Source of the DNA: Pullilachnospira_A gallistercoris
GTDB taxonomy: Bacteria; Bacillota; Clostridia; Lachnospirales; Lachnospiraceae
Reading direction: 5' to 3'
Length of the DNA: 13,322 nt
Assembly: GCA_018712125.1 (NCBI GenBank)
Contig: DVHM01000109.1
Span: 1 to 13,322, forward strand
The notes below the pieces were generated by a model. The model made no database searches. It saw only the letters and a list, made by a program, of their open reading frames with translations, and had not been told where the DNA came from. The position numbers and the translations under genes are program-made. Positions 6,786 through 13,089 of the stretch are shown here, one piece after another. Each line of letters opens with the position of its first letter. The first letter of the stretch is position 1.

Positions 6786-8247
6786 AGTCTCTCTCCCGGT
6801 ACTGTCCCGGCGTGATGCCGATGTGCCGTTTGAAGACGTTCTGGAAATACCCCTGAGAGGAGAATCCCAGAAGGTTGACAATCTCGATGATTGGCTTGTC
6901 GGTGTTCCGCAGATATTCCATGGATTTTTTCAATTTGGTATCGATCACATAGGAGGAGAGCGAACGGCCGGTCTCCTTCTTGAATTTTGTGGAGAGATAG
7001 CTGCGGTTCATGTGCATGGCCTCGGCGATCTGATCCACAGTCAGGCGCTCGTCCAGGTGCTCCCGGATGTAGGAGGTAATGGTGCGCAGGAAGTAATTGT
7101 ACTCGCCGCCCACCGCCAGCTGGGCCACCAGGGTGGCGTAGTCCATGATCATGTGGTACTGGAGATTCAGAATCTGCTCCGGGTGCTCAAACTTCTCGCT
7201 GTGCTGGATGTAGCGATCGGAAAGGGACAGGGCTTCCTCGGCGGGAAGGCCGCCCTCGATGGCCGCCCGGGAACAGAGGGTAACCGTGGCGATGAAGATG
7301 TTCTGGAGCTGCCGCAGGTAGCTGGAGGACGTCTTGCCGGGCTGGCCCGCGGGATGAGAATCCATGTAATTTTTCAGTCCCTCGGGATCGCCATTTCGGA
7401 TAAAGGTCAGCATTTGCTGCTCGAAACCGATGGTAGTGTGCTGTATATCGTTGCCGAAAGTGACGGGATCCAGCGGCGCGGGCGGATCGGATTCCTGGGC
7501 CTCGTAGCGTTTGACCAGCTGATTCTGTTCCAGGATGTTGCTGGTGGCGTCGTACAGCGTGAAATCTGACAGGAACAGTTTTTCCTCGCTGATAAAGTAA
7601 TAGATCAGACAGAGCTCATGGAGGAACAGCTCCAGAGGCATGGGTGTGACGCCGGCCAGAAGTTCCTGATAGGAGAAAAAATAGTCCCGCTTGACGCCCA
7701 GCTGAAACATGAATTCCCGGATCTTTTTTCTGGAGGGAGGCATATGAAAGGTAGGTCCGAGAATAATGCGGATGGAATCGTAGCAGAGAATACCGTAAAA
7801 CTGATCATAGGGGGTGATGAAATAGCTGGCCTTCTGATCGATCTGAAACAGCTGCCGCAGGTAAGGAGTAGCCGGATCCATGGGAAACTGGATGGGGTCT
7901 TCGATGGCAATCGGTTCTCCGTCCCGGTAGATGCGGGTATACATACGGGAGAGGTTGGCAATGTTCTCGGCGATATAGGCGTAATCCACATCGCGCCGGG
8001 GTTCCGGAGCCGGAGGTTCCGTCTCAGACGGATCTGCCGCTTCTTCCGTGTTTTCTTCTGAGCCCTGTTCTGATGCCTGTTCCGCGGAATCTTCTGAAGA
8101 CTGTTCTGAAGTCTCTTCCGGATTTTCTTCCGTCGTCGTTGCTGCCGTCTCTTCTACGGCTGTCTCTTTGGGCAGATGACCTGTGACGGCCCGTTCCTCC
8201 GCTTCCTTTATCTGTTCGTCACTCATCTTTGCTATCTGTTGCTTCAT
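6784..8247 (-). CDS. AraC-family regulator of the rhamnoside locus, with acidic N-terminal extension
   Basis: This 487-aa protein is read leftward from ATG 8247, with GGAG 11 nt upstream and a good promoter beyond. Residues about 388-487 form the AraC DNA-binding domain: first helix-turn-helix LTVDQIAEAMHMNRSYLSTK, second PIIEIVNLLGFSSQGYFQNV, closing HIGITPGQYRERD. Residues about 88-370 match the sensor region common in Lachnospiraceae AraC proteins (YIAENIANLSRMYTRIYRDG, YFITPYDQFYGIL). Before it, residues 28-77 are almost all Glu, Ser, Thr, Ala and Gln, with 19 acidic and no basic residues, which is unusual and probably disordered. It is divergent from the symporter and GH78 genes, so it most likely activates them in response to a rhamnose-containing ligand. 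The ligand is inferred from the neighbours only. Confidence 0.9.
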   Translation of the reverse strand: MKQQIAKMSDEQIKEAEERAVTGHLPKETAVEETAATTTEENPEETSEQSSEDSAEQASEQGSEENTEEAADPSETEPPAPEPRRDVDYAYIAENIANLSRMYTRIYRDGEPIAIEDPIQFPMDPATPYLRQLFQIDQKASYFITPYDQFYGILCYDSIRIILGPTFHMPPSRKKIREFMFQLGVKRDYFFSYQELLAGVTPMPLELFLHELCLIYYFISEEKLFLSDFTLYDATSNILEQNQLVKRYEAQESDPPAPLDPVTFGNDIQHTTIGFEQQMLTFIRNGDPEGLKNYMDSHPAGQPGKTSSSYLRQLQNIFIATVTLCSRAAIEGGLPAEEALSLSDRYIQHSEKFEHPEQILNLQYHMIMDYATLVAQLAVGGEYNYFLRTITSYIREHLDERLTVDQIAEAMHMNRSYLSTKFKKETGRSLSSYVIDTKLKKSMEYLRNTDKPIIEIVNLLGFSSQGYFQNVFKRHIGITPGQYRERD

Positions 8248-8297
8248 CTTGATTGTAGCTCCACTTCTTTATTATTTGACTTTTTTCGTTTGCTAGT

Positions 8298-8326
8298 ATC
8301 ATACGACAGTACGGGAGAGAGGTCAA
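8298..8326 (-). promoter_or_regulatory. Promoter of the AraC-type regulator
   Basis: On the minus strand TTGACC (8326-8321) and TATGAT (8303-8298) are exactly 17 bp apart. Transcription should start near 8291, leaving a leader of about 44 nt. The minus-strand AAACGAA at 8292-8286 lies at the start point and resembles the half-sites of the divergent operator, suggesting autoregulation. Confidence 0.7.
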
Positions 8327-8368
8327 TGAAATTTTCCTAAAAAATATAGTAATATTACAAAAAACAGA

Positions 8369-8396
8369 ACGAAATTACAAAACAAACGAAGCTACA
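8369..8396 (+). promoter_or_regulatory. Direct-repeat operator candidate for the AraC-type regulator
   Basis: ACGAA-ATT-ACA (8369-8379) and ACGAA-GCT-ACA (8386-8396) are direct repeats 17 bp apart. The downstream copy ends 5 bp before the symporter -10 box and covers the place of a -35. AraC proteins commonly bind such tandem half-sites next to activated promoters. A 10-bp palindrome GTAATATTAC lies just upstream at 8349-8358. Confidence 0.45.
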
Positions 8397-8407
8397 CTTT
8401 TTATAAT
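8379..8407 (+). promoter_or_regulatory. Promoter of the symporter-rhamnosidase operon
   Basis: A perfect TATAAT sits at 8402-8407. The hexamer 17 bp upstream, AAAACA (8379-8384), is a poor -35, as expected for an activator-dependent promoter. The leader is about 80 nt long and contains a short inverted pair TCTCCG/CGGAGA (8436-8441, 8467-8472). Confidence 0.6.
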
Positions 8408-8494
8408 AGTCCCATGGATAAAATATAACGCAAAGTCTCCGTCCGCATGAAATCAGAGTCACGCCGCGGAGATAAAAAGGAAAGGGGTTATACC

Positions 8495-9973
8495 ATGAGA
8501 AAGAAAAAAGAATACCCGTTGAACGGGAAAAATGTATTCGGTCTGTCCACCATGGGATGGATGAATACGGGAGCGTCATCTTTCATGACCTCCATGTTTA
8601 TGCTGTATCTGACTGATTATTCCGGCATCGGCGCATGGGCCGCTGTGCTCGGTACCGTGCTGCTTCTGGTGGGACGTATTGTGGACACGGTGGATGATCC
8701 GCTGCAGGGCTGGATCATGGATCGGACGAAACCCGGAAAATGGGGCAAATACAAACCTTACATTATTTTGAGCACCGTGATTACCGCGATTTCCCTTCTG
8801 GCGTTGTACTGCCTGCCGTCGGCGGTAACCAGCAGCCCGGTGTTCACGACGGTTTATGTGCTGTTCTTCTATCTGCTGTACGACATCGGCACTTCCTTCT
8901 ACGCGGCGAATCCGCTGATGCAGACCATGTCTCCGGACACCGGAATCCGGGCGAAACTGACCGTGTATCCGAGGGTATTCGGTATGTTGGTGTCGATTCC
9001 CTTTGCCTTCATCCTGCAGATCGTGGCGGGTGTCAACAACAGCGTGGGAAATATGCATGACTCCTTCGCTATCGTAACAGTTGCCATTGTCGTTCCGGTG
9101 GCGCTGATCTCCCTGATCGGAATCGGCTGCGTGAAAGAGGGAAAATTCGGCGAGGAGCCGGATGCCGAGGAGAACAAGATCTCGATCAAAGACATTATTA
9201 CCCTGTTCAAGACCAACAAACCGATGCTGATCTCGAAGGGATCTACCGTCTTTTCCGGTTTTGTGTGGACGCTGATCTTTGCCACATCAACCTATTACAT
9301 CAAATACCGTTTCTGCGCGGATCTGACCACAGGCGCGGTGGACTCCGGAAAATTCGGACTGTACACGATGATTGTCGGCATGCTGCAGATGCTGCCCATG
9401 ATGCTGGGAGCTGTTGTCGGTCCGATGATTGTGCGGAAATTCGGCGACGCCATGAAGGCGACGATTACTTTAAACTGGATTCAGGCGGCAGGGCTGCTGC
9501 TGATGTTTGTGCTGAACCTTATGGGTGTATTCGCGGCTCCTGGTATGGTTGGCCCGCTGCTCTACTTTGTCCTGATGGCCGTTGTCATGCTGGTGGTAGG
9601 ATGTGGATTTGTTCCCGGAAGCGTCATCGGTATGGAGTGCATGGACTACGGTCTGTGGAAGACCGGGAAACAGTCCAACGCCATTACCGAGTCGGTGGGA
9701 CAGTTCATCAGCAAGGCCCAGACGGCGCTGTCCTCCGCGATTGTCGGAGCGCTGCTGGTAGCGGTCGGCTATGTGGTGGATTCCAAGACAGACACTTACA
9801 TGGGAGATCTCTCCGCGCTGCCCGGTATGCTGAACAGCTTCATGGTTATCTCCGCGCTGCTGCCGGCAATCCTGACCATCATCGCGAATATCATCCTGCG
9901 CTTCTACCCGATTGACAATACGATGCGGGCGCAGATGCAGAAAGATCTGGCAGAGAGGAGAAATGAGCAGTGA
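8495..9973 (+). CDS. GPH-family sugar:cation symporter
   Basis: ATG 8495 is preferred over in-frame ATG 8447 because AAAGGAAAGGGG (8476-8486 region) lies just upstream and the product then starts with the usual short basic tail. The 492-aa protein is very hydrophobic with about 12 membrane segments. It shows the glycoside-pentoside-hexuronide symporter signature in the loop after TM2: DPLQGWIMDRT at 68-78 and KWGKYKPY at 82-89. Such carriers import glycosides, pentosides or hexuronides with Na+ or H+. A second family-like segment, GMECMDYGLWKTGKQSNA, lies in the C-terminal half. The gene overlaps the GH78 gene by 4 bp, so its substrate is probably a rhamnose-containing oligosaccharide or glycoside. 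The specificity is inferred from context. Confidence 0.92.
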   Translation: MRKKKEYPLNGKNVFGLSTMGWMNTGASSFMTSMFMLYLTDYSGIGAWAAVLGTVLLLVGRIVDTVDDPLQGWIMDRTKPGKWGKYKPYIILSTVITAISLLALYCLPSAVTSSPVFTTVYVLFFYLLYDIGTSFYAANPLMQTMSPDTGIRAKLTVYPRVFGMLVSIPFAFILQIVAGVNNSVGNMHDSFAIVTVAIVVPVALISLIGIGCVKEGKFGEEPDAEENKISIKDIITLFKTNKPMLISKGSTVFSGFVWTLIFATSTYYIKYRFCADLTTGAVDSGKFGLYTMIVGMLQMLPMMLGAVVGPMIVRKFGDAMKATITLNWIQAAGLLLMFVLNLMGVFAAPGMVGPLLYFVLMAVVMLVVGCGFVPGSVIGMECMDYGLWKTGKQSNAITESVGQFISKAQTALSSAIVGALLVAVGYVVDSKTDTYMGDLSALPGMLNSFMVISALLPAILTIIANIILRFYPIDNTMRAQMQKDLAERRNEQ

Positions 9974-12540
9974 GAGCAATCCGTTTACAGACAGAGTATC
10001 TGAAAAATCCTGTCGGCATTGACATGGAACATCCGAGACTGTTCTGGAACTGCGAGGGAGGTATGCGGCAGAGTGCCTGCCGCATCCTTGCGTTTAACGA
10101 GCAGGGCGAGGAACTGTGGGACACCGGGAAGGTGGAGAGCAGCCGGATGACGCATATCCCATATCGGGGCAAGGCTTTAAAGAGCCGCGATCGGGTTTCC
10201 TGGAAGGTAAAGCTCTGGGATGAGAATGACGTGGAAGGAGACTGGAGCGAGGAGGCAGTCTTTGAGATGGGACTGCTGGAGCCGGCCGACTGGAGAGCCT
10301 CCTGGATTACCGGGGATTATGTGCCGGATAAGAAGAAACGGTACCCGGTGGATCTGTTTAAAAAGAAATTTTCTCTGGACGCTTCCGCCAAGGTGCGGAA
10401 GGCCCGGCTGTATGTGACCGCCTGTGGAGACTACGAGGCCCGGATCAACGGGCAGCGTGCCGGCGATTTTGTGCTGGCGCCCGGTATTACCGACTATACT
10501 GTGCGTCTGCAGTACCAGACCTATGATGTGACGGAGCCGCTGCGGACCGGCGAGAATGAACTGTTCTTCTCCCTGGCTGACGGCTGGTATCGGGGCAGTG
10601 TGGGCGCCTGGGGACTGACCTGCCAATACGGCGTGGAGACGAAGCTTCTGGCACAGTTGGAGATTACACTGGAGGACGGATCCGTTCAGATGATCGGAAC
10701 CGACAGCTCTTTTCTCTGGAGCAATGAGGGGCCGATCCGCTTTGCCGATCACAAGGACGGGGAGATTGTGGACGCCCGGCGGGAGGCCGACGCTTCCTGG
10801 GGCGGCGTCAGGGTAACCGCCTGCGACGTGGTTCCCACGGCATCCGACAATGTGTGGATCCGGGAGAAGGAGCACTTTTCTCCCAAGGTCATTATTACGC
10901 CCGGGGGCAAAACCGTGCTGGATTTCGGTCAGAATATCGCCGGATACATCGCGTTTACCGTCACGGCGAAGGAAGGGCAGGAGGTGTTCCTGCGCTTTGG
11001 GGAGATGCTGGATGAGAACGGGGAGTTTACCCAGAAAAATATTCAGTGTTCCAACAAGAAAAAGACATCGCCTCTGCAGCAGGTGCGCTATACCTGCAAA
11101 GAGGGGGAGAATCACTACAAGACCAGCTTTGCGATCTTCGGCTTTCAGCTTGTACAGATTGAGACGGATGTGGACTGGAAGCCGGAGGATTTCACGGCTA
11201 TCGCGGTCTACTCGGACATGGAGCAGCGGACGTTCTTTGACAGTTCCAACGAGCTCCTCAACCGCCTGGTGGAGAGTACCCTGTGGTCCGCCCGGAACAA
11301 TTCGGCGGATATCCCCACGGACTGTCCCACGAGAGAGCGCCACGGCTGGACCGGAGATGCCCAGATTTTCTTTAACACGGCAGCCTACCTTCTGGATTAC
11401 GCGGCCTTTGCCAGAAAATTTGAACAGGACCTCTGCGACTGGCAGGCGAAAGACAAGAAGGGAAGATTCCCCCAGATCGCTCCGGCGGGCGGCGTGGATT
11501 CCTACATGGAGACCATGAACGGTTCTGTGGGCTGGTCGGACGCGGGCATCATGATCCCCTATCGGTTCTGGAAAATTTACGGGGATCGGAAGATACTTGC
11601 CGACAACTATGCCGCCATGAAAAAGTACGCCCGCTTCATGATCAGGCGGTGCGGAAAGCGGGGACTCTTCGCGAAGAGTCTGCATCTTTCCGGCGAGGCG
11701 AAAAAATACGCGGTCAACACCGGGCAGTCCTACGGGGAGTGGGCGGAGCCGGCGGACGTGCATCCGAACAAGTGGACCGATATGATCGCGCCCCATCCGG
11801 AAGTGTCCACCGCCTACACCGTGTATGTGATGCGGCTGATGAAGGAGATCGCCCGGGAGCTGGGCAAGGAGAAGGACGAGAAGATCTTCGCCTTCTACGA
11901 GGAGAAGGTGCGCCTGGCTTATCAGGCGCTGGTGCGGACGCCGGAGTACGCTCTGGATACGGACCGGCAGGCATCCCTGGTGCGCCCTCTGTACTTCGGG
12001 CTTCTGGACGAGGAGCAGGAGCAGTACGCGAAGAAGCGCCTGCTGGAGGCGCTGGATCATTACGGCTGGCGGCTGGGAACGGGATTTCTGTCCACGCCGC
12101 TGATTCTCGATGTGCTTCAGGAGATCGATATGGATGCGGCCTACCGTCTGCTGGAAAATGAGGAGATGCCCGGATGGCTCTATATGCCGAAGGCGGGAGC
12201 CAACACGATCTGGGAGTCCTGGGAAGGCACCAGCGCGCAGGGGGGCATCGCGTCTCTGGACCACTATTCCAAGGGAGCGGTCTGTGAGTGGCTGTTTCGG
12301 GAGATGTGCGGTATCCATGTGGACGGGGAGAATCATTTTGTGATCGCGCCGAAGCCTGGCGGACATTTTACCCACGCATCCACCGAGTATCACAGCATTT
12401 ACGGCTGCGTGAAGAGCGGATGGAAGAAGACGGAAAAGAGTTATGAATATCAGATAGAGATCCCTGCCAACACCACGGCGGAGATCATTCTGCCGGATGG
12501 AAGGAAGGAGACGGTCTCGGCAGGAGTGTGGGAGTTTTAA
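9970..12540 (+). CDS. Alpha-L-rhamnosidase, glycoside hydrolase family 78
   Basis: GTG 9970 overlaps the symporter stop (GTGA) and has GAGGAG (9955-9960) 9 nt upstream, indicating translational coupling. The 856-aa product begins with the family's RLQTEYLKNPVGIDMEHPR, has no signal peptide, and should be cytoplasmic. Beta-sandwich domains follow, including RLYVTACGDYEARINGQ and DFGQNIAGYIAF (from residue 318). The (alpha/alpha)6 barrel carries DCPTRERHGWTGDAQ, with Asp451, Glu456 and Asp463 in the spacing of the known GH78 active site, where the Glu is the general acid. Glu749 in NTIWESWEG matches the catalytic base. A C-terminal beta-sandwich ends the protein. The enzyme releases terminal alpha-L-rhamnose by inversion from glycans or plant glycosides imported by its partner. 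All key residues are present. Confidence 0.95.
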   Translation: MRAIRLQTEYLKNPVGIDMEHPRLFWNCEGGMRQSACRILAFNEQGEELWDTGKVESSRMTHIPYRGKALKSRDRVSWKVKLWDENDVEGDWSEEAVFEMGLLEPADWRASWITGDYVPDKKKRYPVDLFKKKFSLDASAKVRKARLYVTACGDYEARINGQRAGDFVLAPGITDYTVRLQYQTYDVTEPLRTGENELFFSLADGWYRGSVGAWGLTCQYGVETKLLAQLEITLEDGSVQMIGTDSSFLWSNEGPIRFADHKDGEIVDARREADASWGGVRVTACDVVPTASDNVWIREKEHFSPKVIITPGGKTVLDFGQNIAGYIAFTVTAKEGQEVFLRFGEMLDENGEFTQKNIQCSNKKKTSPLQQVRYTCKEGENHYKTSFAIFGFQLVQIETDVDWKPEDFTAIAVYSDMEQRTFFDSSNELLNRLVESTLWSARNNSADIPTDCPTRERHGWTGDAQIFFNTAAYLLDYAAFARKFEQDLCDWQAKDKKGRFPQIAPAGGVDSYMETMNGSVGWSDAGIMIPYRFWKIYGDRKILADNYAAMKKYARFMIRRCGKRGLFAKSLHLSGEAKKYAVNTGQSYGEWAEPADVHPNKWTDMIAPHPEVSTAYTVYVMRLMKEIARELGKEKDEKIFAFYEEKVRLAYQALVRTPEYALDTDRQASLVRPLYFGLLDEEQEQYAKKRLLEALDHYGWRLGTGFLSTPLILDVLQEIDMDAAYRLLENEEMPGWLYMPKAGANTIWESWEGTSAQGGIASLDHYSKGAVCEWLFREMCGIHVDGENHFVIAPKPGGHFTHASTEYHSIYGCVKSGWKKTEKSYEYQIEIPANTTAEIILPDGRKETVSAGVWEF

Positions 12541-12550
12541 AAAGCTGACG

Positions 12551-12598
12551 GATTTCCCGGGCAGAAAGAGGCGTACGGCCGAAACTGCCCGGGAGATT
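12551..12598 (+). terminator. Long hairpin terminator candidate after GH78
   Basis: CCCGGGCAG (12556-12564) pairs perfectly with CTGCCCGGG (12585-12593). The stem extends outward by about five weaker pairs, and the 20-nt loop contains a small GGC/GCC pairing. Only TTT follows, so termination strength is uncertain despite the strong stem. The rest of the 150-bp gap to the next gene holds that gene's promoter. Confidence 0.6.
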
Positions 12599-12642
12599 TC
12601 CTGTCCGGGAGCGGCTTGAACGGAGGAGCAGAGTGCGCCCCC

Positions 12643-12670
12643 TTGCAACATAACGGATTTCCGTTATAAT
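12643..12670 (+). promoter_or_regulatory. Promoter of the interrupted HTH gene
   Basis: TTGCAA (12643-12648) and a perfect TATAAT (12665-12670) are 16 bp apart. Transcription should start near 12677, leaving a very short leader in which GAGGG (12678-12682) serves ATG 12691 at 8-nt spacing. Confidence 0.75.
12650..12667. promoter_or_regulatory. 18-bp palindromic operator candidate
   Basis: ATAACGGA (12650-12657) and TCCGTTAT (12660-12667) are perfect inverted arms around TT. The site covers the promoter spacer and the first bases of the -10 box, where a bound dimer would block RNA polymerase. The adjacent gene encodes an HTH protein, so autorepression is the simplest reading; this is inference. 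Confidence 0.5.
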
Positions 12671-12815
12671 GAAAAATGAGGGCGAATACTATGTATGAGG
12701 ATTTTCTCAGAGAACATGGGATAACAAAATACCGTCTGGCGGAGATATCGGGGATTTCCTACTCGGTCATCCAGGATCTCTTTTTCGGAAAGACCAGTGT
12801 GCTGAACTGTTCCTA

Positions 12816-12839
12816 CCCTCCCTTGGCAAAGGCACACAC
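12816..12839 (+). repeat. Left terminal inverted repeat of the MITE
   Basis: It starts CCCTCCCTTGGCAAAGGC and matches the reverse complement of 13066-13089 at 21 of 24 positions; counting the flanking TA the match is 23 of 26. All three differences are transitions. Confidence 0.88.
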
Positions 12840-12840
12840 G

Positions 12841-12948
12841 CCTCAAACCATGAGAATTCGGCCATTTGCAGCGTTATCCTCAATCGGCGTACATCCAGTA
12901 CGCCTCTTTCATCTGCCTTGCAAATGACCAAATTCTCTATGGTTGAGG
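12841..12948. repeat. Internal hairpin 1 of the MITE
   Basis: The arms 12841-12870 and 12919-12948 are long imperfect inverted repeats, both ending inward in ATTTGCA/TGCAAAT, with a few mismatches and one-base gaps. The apex is a second hairpin, GGCGTAC-ATCCA-GTACGCC (12886-12904). About 15 unpaired bases lie on each side between the two. Confidence 0.8.
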
Positions 12949-12955
12949 TCGAAGA

Positions 12956-13064
12956 GTCGAGAAGAGATAAATTTTGCGTTCTGCAAGGCACTTGACTGCG
13001 GCGTACCGAGTGGTACGCCAAAGGAAAGTAACGCGGCAGAACACAAAATTTACTCTTTCTCGAC
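12956..13064. repeat. Internal hairpin 2 of the MITE
   Basis: The arms 12956-12984 and 13036-13064 are 29-nt inverted repeats with about four mismatches, from GTCGAGAA inward to GTTCTGC. The apex is a perfect 8-bp hairpin, GGCGTACC-GAGT-GGTACGCC (13000-13019), nearly the same as that of hairpin 1. Confidence 0.82.
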
Positions 13065-13065
13065 C

Positions 13066-13089
13066 GTGTATGCTTTTGTCAAGGGAGGG
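13066..13089 (-). repeat. Right terminal inverted repeat of the MITE
   Basis: On the minus strand it starts CCCTCCCTTGACAAAAGC, the partner of the left repeat. It is followed at 13090-13091 by the second TA of the target duplication. Confidence 0.88.

Larger units (their letters stand above)
12816..13089. mobile_element. MITE-like non-autonomous element, 274 bp, IS630/Tc1-mariner type
   Basis: The element runs from CCCTCCC to GGGAGGG and is flanked on both sides by TA (12814-12815 and 13090-13091). Its ends are 24-bp inverted repeats with three mismatches. TA duplication on insertion is the mark of the IS630/Tc1-mariner superfamily. It has no transposase and no meaningful ORF, so it would need a transposase acting in trans. 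Removal of the element plus one TA (276 bp) restores an uninterrupted HTH reading frame, which fixes both boundaries to the base. The interior is filled with two long hairpins arranged symmetrically. Copy number in the genome and the partner IS cannot be seen here. Confidence 0.88.

Noticed and set aside
12570..12576. GGCGTAC in the loop of the post-GH78 hairpin, the same heptamer that caps the MITE hairpins
   Set aside because: It lacks the facing GTACGCC arm and any of the MITE's other motifs, so chance is the simpler explanation.
10177..12651. Long open frame on the minus strand opposite GH78 (824 aa)
   Set aside because: It is an antisense shadow of a GC-rich gene: the composition is unnatural (rich in Arg, His, Pro), there is no recognisable domain, and GH78 opposite it has all its catalytic motifs.
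12841..13064. CRISPR-like or riboswitch interpretation of the hairpins in the inserted sequence
   Set aside because: There are only two inverted, non-identical units inside terminal repeats flanked by TA duplications, and the segment interrupts a coding frame, which fits a transposable element instead.
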